From the NCBI GenBank assembly GCA_030562195.1, contig JAUJPP010000005.1, positions 40,907,106 to 40,971,105 on the forward strand: a stretch of 64,000 nucleotides of DNA, in the 5' to 3' direction. This DNA is from Nipponacmea schrenckii. Taxonomy: Eukaryota > Mollusca > Gastropoda > Lottiidae. Shown one piece after another: positions 25,401 to 32,945 of this stretch. The translations under genes and the position numbers were made by a program. Position 1 is the first letter of the stretch; each line of letters begins with the position of its first letter. The notes under the pieces are model-generated. The model saw nothing but the letters and a program-made list of their open reading frames with translations, was not told the origin of the DNA and did not search any database.

Positions 25401-27174
25401 AATATATAACCTCTAATCATATATTGTATACATTACGTCAGCATCTATGAAAGCATGTAAATTGTTATGTGTGTACTACCTTGTGTTTAGAAACAGATTT
25501 CTGTTCCGGTGACCATAGACCTACAAACATTAACAAACCTTATTAGAGATTAAACAATCATCATTCTGCCTACATGTTTTTACAATATAAAGATCGTATG
25601 GTTAGAAAAGGAGATTTTCAATTTAAGTGTGCTGCTAAAAGGGTGAGGGTTAGGTAGGATTAGGAATCAAATCCTGTAACATTGTCGGTAAAGCAATGCT
25701 ATGAAAGCACAGGCACAGGTATGTGTGTACTACCTTCTGGGAGACAGTAATGTTTGGGCAGTTAGGGTAAAGTAAAAAATAAAAATGAAATGAAAAAATC
25801 TGACATCTTACTCAACTTTGCAACCAATAGTTTAATGAAGATGGAAAGAGTCATGCAATGATGGACATTTTGGCAGCGGATCAGCCTACCGTACTTTTTT
25901 TGCAATTTCCAATTGTCAAGGTATCTTAAACATGAAAGCCTCTGTTTATTTTCCCTTCCTAACCCATAGCAGCCTTAGAGTTAGGTATGGTTGAGTTAGT
26001 CCTACCCACACTGACAATCTTAACATTTAAACAAAGCAGCATTCTTTCCAAATAGACTGTGTTAAAATAGTAGCATGAAGATTAATGGTTTTAAAGTTAA
26101 TCATATTACAGATCTCAGACTGAATTTATCTGAGCTAGTATTTTGGAAGAAACTACGGGATAAAACTTACCGAAATCTGAAACGGCACAACTAAGAAGTT
26201 GATGTGTAACAGGGTTATATGACATACATTGTAGAGGATCATTATGACTGAAAATAGAAATAACATGGAGTTTTACACCCTACCTGTCTGATCCTGAACT
26301 CTATATGTGTATCCCTACAAAGACTCTACCCAAAGCTTAAACCAGACCTTGCTAAGCAATCAATAAAGCTTACAGAAAATGGTAATAAATTAATTTTTAT
26401 TGATTGAAAAAGTGAAAATTAAATGGTTGAATTTTTTCTGACAGTTATTCACCTACAACCACCTAATAATACAATTTATATTTTCTGATCACAAAAGTCT
26501 TTTTACTATTATGACACAATATGTGAACTAGTCAGATGTGTGCTTCACAATATGTCTTGCCAATCTACTTACGTATATTTAAGAATTCCTTCCAATTTAT
26601 TTGTCCAAATAATAACGCTTTTATCGCCAGAACCAGACGCGAATCGTTTCCCATCTTTAGCGTAGGCACAGCAATAGACAGTATCTTTGTGTCCTTTCAG
26701 AGGCTGGACAATCGAGCCATCACTAGTATCGTACACTATTACACGACTTCCAGCCGCTACGATTAACTGAGTTCCACTGGGGTTGAAACACAGGTCCCAT
26801 ACACTGAAATACAACGTGAGAAATTAAGGTATGAAATTTGAACACTGCTATAATGTGACATAATAATATAAGGGCCTTGTTCTAATATTTTTACTTGACC
26901 AAATTCAAACAGGAGTCAAAAATAGTAGGAGGCGCCAGTTACTTTTAAGGAATCAAAATAAAGAAAATGTTGGGACCCAAGTAAGTAAGTAACTCTATAC
27001 TGAACAAAAACTGGGAAAGTGCTACTGCAAAAAAAGAATGGGGGTGGGGGGGGGCACTTCACTTCAATAATCTTATAAATTCAACTTCACAAAACAAATT
27101 GAATGAAAAATATACCATTGTTCAACTTTGTCCTTATCGCAAGCCCTATCAGCCCACGTTGGAACCGATCGCAT
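2347..27174 (-). CDS. IFT122: Intraflagellar transport protein 122 homologue (IFT-A core subunit), 3' end outside window
   Basis: IFT122 is a core subunit of IFT complex A, which drives retrograde transport in cilia and admits membrane receptors to the cilium. I joined 25 exons on the minus strand, giving 3,243 nt and 1,081 codons in one frame with consistent phases. The start ATG is at 27174-27172; the protein begins MRSVPTW, like family members. Order of parts: N-terminal WD40 propellers (about residues 1-507), TPR-like helical repeats (about 508-914), and a CxxC...CxxC zinc ribbon (Cys976/979 and 993/996). Family knowledge says a further C-terminal stretch with another Cys pair follows; I find none of it between 1548 and 2346, so it must lie past the 68-bp array at the left edge. 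One WD-repeat exon is also missing between 24829 and 25479. Gene identity is very secure; exact edges come from GT-AG sites only. Confidence 0.95.
2601..2960 (-). repeat. 75-bp tandem repeat made from a SINE tail
   Basis: Four to five units of about 75 bp containing ATGGAGTTTTACATCCTACT and the following piece up to GAAGACAGTGAAC. The same sequence is the 3' tail, in reverse, of the tRNA-derived SINE found elsewhere in this window. Units decay toward the right end. Confidence 0.85.
3600..4014. repeat. 25-bp tandem array, about 16 copies
   Basis: Unit GTCTAAATATCCAGCATGAC plus TCACG, in the IFT122 intron between exons 23 and 24. A few units lack one or two bases. Confidence 0.95.
4698..13835 (-). 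CDS. IFT122: IFT122 exons 14-22: TPR-like helical repeats
   Basis: Exons 13717-13835, 13354-13507, 11215-11376, 10471-10637, 10148-10319, 8892-8994, 6206-6346, 5398-5495 and 4698-4804 (residues 508-914, the last codon split). They read [15 protein letters not shown], then repeated helical hairpins such as [59 protein letters not shown] and [13 protein letters not shown]. These helices are the scaffold that contacts other IFT-A subunits in the family. Six introns between these exons are filled with tandem arrays (25-, 30-, 68-, 34- and 28-bp units) or SINEs, some within 30 bases of a splice site. Confidence 0.92.
4826..4980. repeat. 30-bp tandem repeat, five copies
   Basis: Unit AAGACATCATTCCGGTGATG plus TTAATTCTTC. 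It begins about 20 bases from the acceptor of IFT122 exon 22. It is open in frame by chance because 30 is divisible by three. Confidence 0.95.
5546..5885 (+). mobile_element. Full-length tRNA-derived SINE
   Basis: About 340 bp in an IFT122 intron. The head has a tRNA-like A-box region (GTGGTTGGGTGAGTTAGATG) and a B-box match GGTTCAATCTC about 45 bases later, the internal RNA polymerase III promoter layout. A conserved body (GGTCGGAGGGACTGACATGG) follows and the 3' end is AAACTCCATTCATTT. Diverged copies or fragments occur throughout the window: plus at 34331, 35391, 36235, 36985, 37691, 46395, 60212, 61905; minus at 4435, 6553, 16860, 17010, 24127, 25795, 26255, 50344, 52004, 56755, 57944. 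Confidence 0.85.
6008..6183. repeat. CAACTCAAAACAACA-type low-complexity repeat
   Basis: Irregular pentamer and decamer repeats of AACTC/AACAC/AAAAC, next to the donor of IFT122 exon 20 (6205). Confidence 0.9.
6741..8868. repeat. Second 68-bp tandem array, about 31 copies
   Basis: Unit starts ACTTTAAACCTGGGTTAGAT and is 68 bp, unrelated to the array at 1-1547. Copies differ by a few point changes (e.g. TAAATAG/TTAATAG). It stops 24 bases from IFT122 exon 19. Confidence 0.96.
9089..9425. mobile_element. MITE family 1 copy (subterminal inverted repeats)
   Basis: Left half has CTTAGAATAAAAATTTAAAC and GAGTATATATTCATCAGT; right half has their complements, TGATGAATATATACTCATAT and a CCATTCTAAAACACAGTA end. 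The outer ends resemble TTAAAGTGATACTG in better copies. Related copies: 23327-23680, 29676-29960, 32335-32663; fragments at 10425-10465 and about 56385-56560. Internal halves are self-complementary and no coding frame is present. Confidence 0.75.
9960..10085. repeat. Dispersed repeat fragment
   Basis: Contains ACTTGCACCTTGTTTTATCA, GTGACCTAGGCCAGTGCTTT and TTCTCATCACCCTCTAACAC. Pieces recur near 5187, in reverse at 57040-57100, and at 63255-63400. Family unknown. Confidence 0.6.
10892..11205 (+). mobile_element. Second SINE family, A-box head with CTTT tail
   Basis: Begins TATAGCACAGTGGTTAGAG, a tRNA-like A-box, then a body with AAGTCATCTTCATTCATAAT and AAGGACCAGCTGTAGAAAGG, ending in a TTTGTTTCTTTCTTTCTT tail ten bases from the IFT122 exon 16 donor. 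A decayed copy of the body is at 15480-15850 and a partial copy at 55530-55700. Confidence 0.7.
11464..13273. repeat. 34-bp tandem array, about 53 copies
   Basis: Unit CACATGACTCATTAATATTC plus ATATCTTATTGATT, fills the IFT122 intron between exons 15 and 16. Variants lack bases or carry GGGTC for GACTC. Confidence 0.97.
13911..15472 (+). repeat. 28-bp tandem array of SINE-head A-box units, about 56 copies
   Basis: Unit ATAGCACAGCGGTTAGAGTG plus TTGGTTCT. TAGCACAGCGG matches the tRNA A-box consensus TRGYNNARNNG. The same sequence occurs once as the head of the SINE at 10892, and the array is directly followed by the body of that SINE (15480-15850), so it looks like a head that expanded in place. 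Many units are variants (GTACAGCGG, AGAGCG/AGAGAG, deletions). Confidence 0.93.
15480..15850 (+). mobile_element. SINE family 2 body with duplicated 3' part
   Basis: Has AAGTCATCTTCACTCATTAT, then two copies of the segment CAATACCAAGAGGTTTGACC...AAGGATC, ending CTTTCTTTCTT. Follows the A-box array. Confidence 0.75.
16156..18699 (-). CDS. IFT122: IFT122 exons 9-13: second WD40 propeller
   Basis: Exons 18641-18699, 18012-18155, 17255-17392, 16680-16844 and 16156-16275 cover residues 299-507. Recognisable stretches are [71 protein letters not shown] and [17 protein letters not shown]. All five exons continue one frame with no stop. The acceptor of exon 9 lies only about ten bases from the 21-bp array that fills the adjoining intron. 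The intron between exons 11 and 12 contains a reverse-oriented fragment of the tRNA-derived SINE (about 17010-17200). Confidence 0.93.
17476..17585. repeat. AAATAAAT simple repeat
   Basis: A/T-rich AAAT microsatellite between two IFT122 exons; nothing else seen. Confidence 0.9.
17600..17955 (-). repeat. About 132-bp dispersed unit, 2.7 tandem copies
   Basis: Units contain CCTCTTTACAATCTCTTTAA, TTTAGTAGAATTACAGGAAC and AGAATGGTGTAAATTGATG. The same unit appears as 1.7 copies at 25085-25315 and, in the other direction, as about 1.6 copies at 56165-56370. It always comes in tandem, as in the core of pearl/Helitron-like elements of molluscs, but no element ends were identified. Confidence 0.75.
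18709..19455. repeat. 21-bp tandem array, about 36 copies
   Basis: Unit ATAAAGGATATATATACCAA plus T, with length variation in the TA run. Starts about ten bases from the acceptor of IFT122 exon 9. Its reading frames on the minus strand are all open and encode hydrophobic repeats, an artefact of unit length and composition. Confidence 0.96.
19901..22617. repeat. 41-bp tandem array, about 66 copies
   Basis: Unit AGATTTATATCTAGCTATTG plus TATCAATATCAATTTACTGAT. Copies near the right end are more decayed. It abuts the 53-bp exon-derived array at about 22620. Confidence 0.96.
22622..23172 (-). repeat. 53-bp exon/splice-donor-derived tandem array, about 10.4 copies
   Basis: Read on the minus strand, each unit is the last 49 nt of IFT122 exon 8 (from GATAACATGACTGATG to CAGAACAGAAAG) followed by GTAA, the start of the splice donor. 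The first copy overlaps the true exon; the others lie in the intron. Most copies keep the GTAAGA donor and differ by one or two bases. The unit is not a multiple of three, so read-through would shift frame. Confidence 0.97.
23123..24828 (-). CDS. IFT122: IFT122 exons 5-8: WD40 propeller, continued
   Basis: Exons 24749-24828, 24416-24491, 23723-23914 and 23123-23261. They read [11 protein letters not shown], then [21 protein letters not shown], then [10 protein letters not shown], then the highly conserved [19 protein letters not shown] segment, all hallmarks of IFT122. Exon 5 joins exon 6 as WNPSK-DEPYD, matching the short isoform form without the acidic insert known in some vertebrate transcripts. 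Exon 8 ends ...ITEQK with donor GTAAGA at 23122. The last 49 nt of exon 8 and the first 4 nt of the intron are the unit of the tandem array that begins immediately downstream (22622-23172). Confidence 0.93.
24127..24360 (-). repeat. SINE-tail tandem repeat, about three copies
   Basis: Three units of the SINE tail (ATGGAGTTTTACGTCCTACT...GAAGACAGTGAAC) separated by AATAATAATAT, in the IFT122 intron between exons 6 and 7. Parallel to the array at 2601-2960. Confidence 0.85.
24829..25479 (-). other. IFT122 intron lacking an expected WD exon
   Basis: Family alignment from memory predicts about 32 residues between KHK (exon 4) and GEEKVK (exon 5), normally a separate exon or exon part. Neither strand here shows them. 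The interval holds two units of the 132-bp dispersed repeat (25085-25315) and otherwise AT-rich sequence. Phase is 0 on both sides, so direct joining stays in frame. Confidence 0.55.
25480..27174 (-). CDS. IFT122: IFT122 exons 1-4: first WD40 repeats
   Basis: Exons 27116-27174, 26573-26803, 26171-26247 and 25480-25520 encode residues 1-136. Exon 1 ends in a split Cys codon that joins the exon reading [13 protein letters not shown]. Exon 2 carries the family-typical stretch [17 protein letters not shown] and [16 protein letters not shown], two clear WD40 blades. Exons 3 and 4 give the [12 protein letters not shown] blade and [14 protein letters not shown]. All donors are GT and acceptors AG on the minus strand. 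In vertebrates about 32 more residues of the next WD blade should follow exon 4 before the GEEKVKIE segment; that piece is not found. Confidence 0.93.
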
Positions 27175-28986
27175 GATGCTGGCTTCTTAAATCAACAGTT
27201 GCCGGTTCCAGTAAACTCTCAGATAAATCCCGTTTCCAGCCAAAACAAATTTGTTGTGGAATGTACATGTGAACTGCACATGCGTTAGAATAGTTTAAAC
27301 TTCCGGTGAAAAGGTCAGGTCAAAGGGCACCTGTCAGAGTTTGACCCAGAATTCCACACACCGGAAGTTATTAAATGAACAATGGCAAGAAATAGAACTT
27401 TTCCAGGAAATTGATTTTTCGCCGATTCACCTTGATTATGTAATTATTCTTCATAATTCAACCATAAAAACTTGCCGGTAAAGATTAGATAGATTTCTTG
27501 TAAGTTTTGTGAGCTGTTGGGTCGAATTGAGTCTCTGATATGATGTATATTGCTTGGAAGGGATGCTAGGTACCATCAAAATTGTAGCATTGACAACCTT
27601 AGCTAAATAAAAGCTGACCTGCAACTCAGCTGATAAAATTGGCACCGGGCGTCCAGTGTACTTTTATTTTAATTTCGCAGTGTGACGCAATTTCTTAGAA
27701 ATTTGTAAACTATTTTCATCCCTGACAAATCATTCAAGTTACTATTTATTTTACTTTCAAGTTTTCTAAATGAAAGGTAAAGAAATAATCTAAGAAGAAA
27801 TACTTCTTTTGTTGACCTGGCTTCTAATCAATTCAGAAAATAAAATGCTTATTTTGTCACTTGTGAATTTTGTTGTGCAGTAGGGCTGAAATGAATAGGA
27901 CCGTGTCTTGTTCAATAGAGTGTATCGGTAGATTTCTTGTTAGGGTTTGATTAGTGTGGTTAAAAGCAAAAATAACCGTTCGATGCATCATACTGTGCAT
28001 TGGGATGCATTTTCTGATATCCTCTTTATATCAAATTATGTTCCTCGAGATTTTTAAGTATAGTAAACTGGTTCATACAAATTATGTTATAACCCTCATA
28101 TCCCAAACATGTTAGCCAATTTTGATGCCAGGCTATTTCATTTGCCTGAGAAAAACATTTTTCCACGCCATTCGACTAATAGGATGAATGAATATATGGG
28201 ACGTAACTCATGTGATAACCGTGATGTCAAAAGAAAATAACCTTGTTCCGTTGATAATAAGTTTCGGGCCATTCAACAAATTAAAAGAGCACAAGTTTGA
28301 TAAAAATTTATTCTAGAGAAAACCAATCATGGACAATGTCAATTACACGTTTTAATTTTAATTCTATGCCACAATTTGATAAAAACAAAACATCTTAAAA
28401 TTGATCTTAAATCAATGGTATCAAGTCACGTGTCGATATGGTTGACACATTCGACCAACAAGTTGACAGAATTCAGACGATTCGTTACAACTCAATACAA
28501 GCATTTTCATAGAAATTTTAACTGGTATTCTAATGATGAAAAGAGTGTTTGGAAAAACAAGACTTTAATTTGGCCTATTTTCTACATTTATCGATAAACG
28601 TATCTTTTATTTTCAATTTCCTTTATGATATTAAAATAATAGAAAACCAGTTAAAATGGTAACAAATTTTATTAGTTGAAACAAGAAATTAGTTAAACGA
28701 ACAACTTCACCAAAACGGTAACAGACATTAAAAACAGGTATTTTGGTTAAAACAGGTATTTTGGTTAAAACAGGTATTTTGGTTAAAACAGGTATGTTGG
28801 TTAAAACAGCATTGTAATTAGGGAAGGAATCAGTTTGAAATTTAGGTGGAAACTATTAAAATTGATATCTTTATCCAAGTAACAAATGTTGTTTATTTGA
28901 AGTGTTTTTTCAATGAATATTTTTGTCTTTCAGTAAAGGCGAAATTATGTAAAAACTTATACCTGAAAAAGAGCACAAAACAAAAC
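27175..28986. promoter_or_regulatory. Divergent intergenic region between IFT122 and RAD54L2
   Basis: The two start codons point away from each other, 1.8 kb apart, so this stretch should hold both promoters. Two nonamers, ACTTCCGGT at 27299-27307 and its exact reverse complement ACCGGAAGT at 27360-27368, match the ETS-factor core typical of divergent housekeeping promoters. Nearer the IFT122 ATG, 27198-27209 resembles an RFX X-box half-site pair with no spacer and one mismatch. A short 19-bp tandem repeat (four to five units) is at 28735-28811. No open reading frame here looks real. Confidence 0.5.
28934..28986 (+). other. RAD54L2: RAD54L2 5' UTR segment after a likely splice acceptor
   Basis: A pyrimidine-rich stretch ending in TTTCAG at 28931-28933 precedes the first coding exon. 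In-frame stops lie close upstream of the chosen ATG at 28987, supporting it as the true start. The upstream non-coding exon was not identified; a GTAAGT at 27500 is one possible donor but is unsupported. Confidence 0.4.
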
Positions 28987-31900
28987 ATGGCAAGTGGAGA
29001 TTCTGGTACTGAATTAGAACAGTCGAGTAACCTAACAAATGTCTTGTCAAATAAATTAGATTTTGATAATTACCTAGACAGTGAACTACCTAATGATTTA
29101 AGCAGAGCCGTCGATGCCACCACTGAAGATGATTCTATTCTAAGACAAGGTTTATTCGATGCTGACACTCCCAATGATGAAGATACGTATTTAAACGCGG
29201 ATGATGTAAAAGATTTAGATAACGTTGGTGATGGTGAAATCAGTAATCAAGGTAGGAAAATATTTAAAATTTATTTCTTTATTTCGCTGGTTTCTTGTGG
29301 AAATGATTAATGGACAAACAGAACCATTTCATCTTTGTTTTTTGTAAAAATGTTTAAATCTCATAAAAAATGTGTGTAGAATGTCTTGAAATCAAACCAG
29401 AAGAAATGCCTGAGACTTTGTGGTAAAAATAAGATTTCTCATGTAAGCTTACGCCCTACTTGTCTGTATTTTTCGGTCCATTATTTTCATTGGCTTTTTA
29501 ATTAAAATCTTATAAGAATAATTTAAAAAGTTATTTACATAATGAAATTCTTGGAGTTATATATATTTTCTGTATCTTGGTGATAGATTAATATAAAACT
29601 TGTCTATTTTCTGAAACTTTATTTACACTCTCTATAATTTGTATTTTATGTATCATTGATAAAGATATATTGTTCAAAGGGATAATATAACCAATAGGCA
29701 TTAAAATAAACATACAATTTTAAACTTGGCCATTGAGAGGTCTATTCATCAATAAATATACCTGCTATCATAAATGACATAAATAAACAAGTATCCGATA
29801 AATTAAGTAATTATTTATAAAGATGCTTTTGATAATTGAAAAAAAGCTTAATAAATTGATTAAGGATTTTCAAAAATGACTTAGTTTTGTGAGTATTCAT
29901 ATTGACCATTCTTAAGAACTAAAATTTAATGTTCATAGTAAGACGCAGTATCCCTTTAAACCATGTTATTATCAATATCTATTTGTAGGATTAGAGTCAT
30001 TAGAAGATATAGCTAACGAAGAGCCAGGGGCAGACAGTGACTGGGAGGGGGAGGAGGGAGAGGATGAAGAAGATGAGGGTGAAGGGTCAGCGGAAGAAGA
30101 AGATGATGATGAAGAAGAGGAGGAGGGGGAAGAAGGAGGTCTGTAATTTCATAAACATTTTCAAAATCATCAAGAATAACTAAAACTTTGATTTTAACAA
30201 ACTGGTCCTAATCTAAAGTACAGAATTCGTGTTCTGAAACAGAAGTGCTCCCTCCATTTGCGGATTTGTTTTTTAAAAACAAAATTGGCCATTTTTTTAA
30301 AAATAAGTACAACTAAATGGAAAATAAAAGTAAAAAAAAAGAAATTAGGGTTGCACTTGTTTTGAAATACAGCACATTAATTTTATGTTAAATATTTTTA
30401 TATAATTGTTGGAAATTAAAATTATAATGGTTTTTGTCATGAATTAAGAAGTGATATCTCGAATGAAACCTGTGTTGAAACAAAATTTGAAAATTTTGAA
30501 ACAGTAAGTTCTAAAATCTGAAAGGGAAAATCATTGGAAGTTTGTAAATTCTGCTTGTCCACTCAATGGCGTTTCTTTTCTATGTCACAACTGTAATTTA
30601 ACTTGAGAAAAACCATAAGACTAATTTTATTTTCTCTCCCAGAAGAGAGTGATGATAGTGACATGCTGGACGAAGAAAATCTGGATAAATTAGAAGATGA
30701 ACTTGGAGAGGTTGATCAAGAAATCAACGAACATGATAAGGAAATGGAAGGGGAGGAAACTCCAGCTGTTTCTATGGAAACAACAGATCCCGATTTACCA
30801 TCCACTTCTACTTCTACTAAACCAGCGCCATCTTCAGTTAAAAAACGGAAAAGAAAAAAAGATAAAAAAGACAAATCGAAGAAAAAATTGAAGAGTAATA
30901 AATCAACTTATAGCCGAAAAAACATCAGGTGGGTAGCTCGTATAATTTTCATTTTTACCTAGGTGATATCTTTAGAAACTTTCCCCTTGTTACACACTCC
31001 ATTGATTTGTCAATCTGAAGATGAAATTGTATGTAGACCTATTCTCATTTCTGATGAGACTATTCCAGCTTATATCAATATCTTCTTGTAAAAATCAAAT
31101 TAATTGGAACTGTGTAAACATCAATGCTATACTTCTATTAGGTTAGAACACTGTTATTTAGTGGCAGTAGAATGTCAGTAGCGAGTTGGATTGTCTCTGT
31201 GCCTGATTCTTTCAATGTCACAACCAAGGTTTTCTAAAATCTGCCTTCACTCTCTTCAATTTAACTTTACTACATATCATATCATACAGTGACACCCCTT
31301 CAAACAGCATCCTCTATAAACTGCCTACCCCTGTAAAATGGCATATTTGAAAAGTCACGGCTGAATCACTCTACATAACATAGGAGATAAATCCTGGTAA
31401 ACTGACGGCCCTTCCAAACCCGCATTTATCATGGGTCCAACAGTCTGCCAGTTTTAGGTTGTTTCACTGTACCGTACCTGTGTTTCAACCTCACATTAAA
31501 ATAAAATTGTTTTCATCATCAGTATAAAGATGGATAATAACAGTGTGTGATATTTTCCAGGAAAATTATAAAAGAATCAGATCTAGATAAAGATACAATA
31601 GATGCCCAGAACGAGGAGTTTGAGAGAAAGAAAAGATTGAATGAATTGAAGAAAAACCTCGCCCAGAAACCAATAAAAGAAGAAAAAGATTCCGAGTTAA
31701 AATCTCTTTTACAAGGTTTGTTGGTTTGCCTTTTTTGGATAAAAACCCCGTTTCCACGCTGAATTGTGAAGCAAAGCTAGCTTTAAAGCCAGCTGCACCA
31801 CTCTAGTCTCGATAAAAGAAATTTAACATTATTGGCAGCTTACGATGTACAAGATTACAGATGTTGCTTGTGTAACTGTTAAATTAGTACACCTCTATTG

Positions 31901-32945
31901 TCGAACGAGAAAAACAAAAAGCTGGCTTAAACGCTAGCTTTCATTTGGCCCCAAAAACGTTAAACAGGTCTTGATAGAGTTTGAAATATCCATTATACTA
32001 GTAAGGATCAATCCATAGTGACACTAAGATTTAGCTTAGAAAGAAAGTAGGAGATAATCAGAAATATCTAATGGTTGAAAGAGTTTGAAATTATACTAGT
32101 AAGGATCAATCCATAGAGACACTATGTGTTAGCTTAGAAAGAAAGGAGGGTATAATCAGAAATACCTAATGGTTGAACGAGTTATATTTAAAATATCTGT
32201 ATATATTTTAGCTGCCGAAGATGAAGCAGAAGAGGCCAGTAAAAATAACGATGTGATTATTCTCGAGAAACATGAGGTAGAAAAGGAAGAAGAAAGAGGT
32301 AAGTGAGCAGGTTTATATATTTATATTAATGTGATGGTACATAGTATTACTTGGAAAAGGCAAGTTTAGTTATAATAGCATCTCAAGAATGGCCAATATG
32401 TGTATATATTCATCAGTAAACTTACCTGGTGTCATAAATTAACACTATCTCTGGAAAACTCACAAAACTAAATAATTATAAAAAACCCTTCATCAATCTC
32501 AAATGCATTTTCATAAATAATTACTAAGTATTTTTGATTTATCTGATTCTATAAGGATTCTGTTATGTTATTTATGACAGCAGGTATATCTACTGATGAG
32601 TATATACTCTAATTGGCCAAGTTTAACATTGATGTTCATTCTAAGACGTAGTATCACTTTAAAGGTATAAAACACCATTCTGTTCTGTTTTAATTATTTT
32701 AATTGGAATATGTAGAAGTGATAGAGTTAAGTTCTGAAGACGAAGATGAGGAAGGTGTAACGATCGTACAAACAGAAGATGATCAGGTAGAAGAAGAAGA
32801 CATGAACAACGCTGGTTCCCATATCAACGACGATGCTAACTGTCCAGACGAGCAGGGGCGTGTTTTAGTTAATCTCAGTCATCCCCCAGCTGACCCTGAT
32901 GTTTTCCTCTCCCCCCAGATAGCAAGAGCAATCAAACCACATCAG
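28987..32945 (+). CDS. RAD54L2: RAD54L2 exons 1-6: acidic N-terminus, NLS, SIM-like motifs
   Basis: Exons 28987-29251, 29989-30138, 30643-30928, 31561-31715, 32212-32298 and 32716-32945 encode residues 1-391. Exon 2 is almost all Glu/Asp/Gly. Exon 3 ends in a Lys/Arg-rich nuclear localisation segment. Exon 4 ends in ELKSLLQ, which contains an LxxLL box (280-284). Exon 5 has VIIL and exon 6 has [10 protein letters not shown] (316-325), both shaped like SUMO-interaction motifs. Exon 6 ends KPHQ, the Q-motif side of the helicase core. The exon 2 donor (GTCTGT at 30139) is weak but keeps phase. Confidence 0.88.

Noticed and set aside
28376..28597. 73-codon plus-strand frame upstream of RAD54L2
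   Set aside because: No similarity recognised and AT-rich; probably chance in promoter or UTR DNA.
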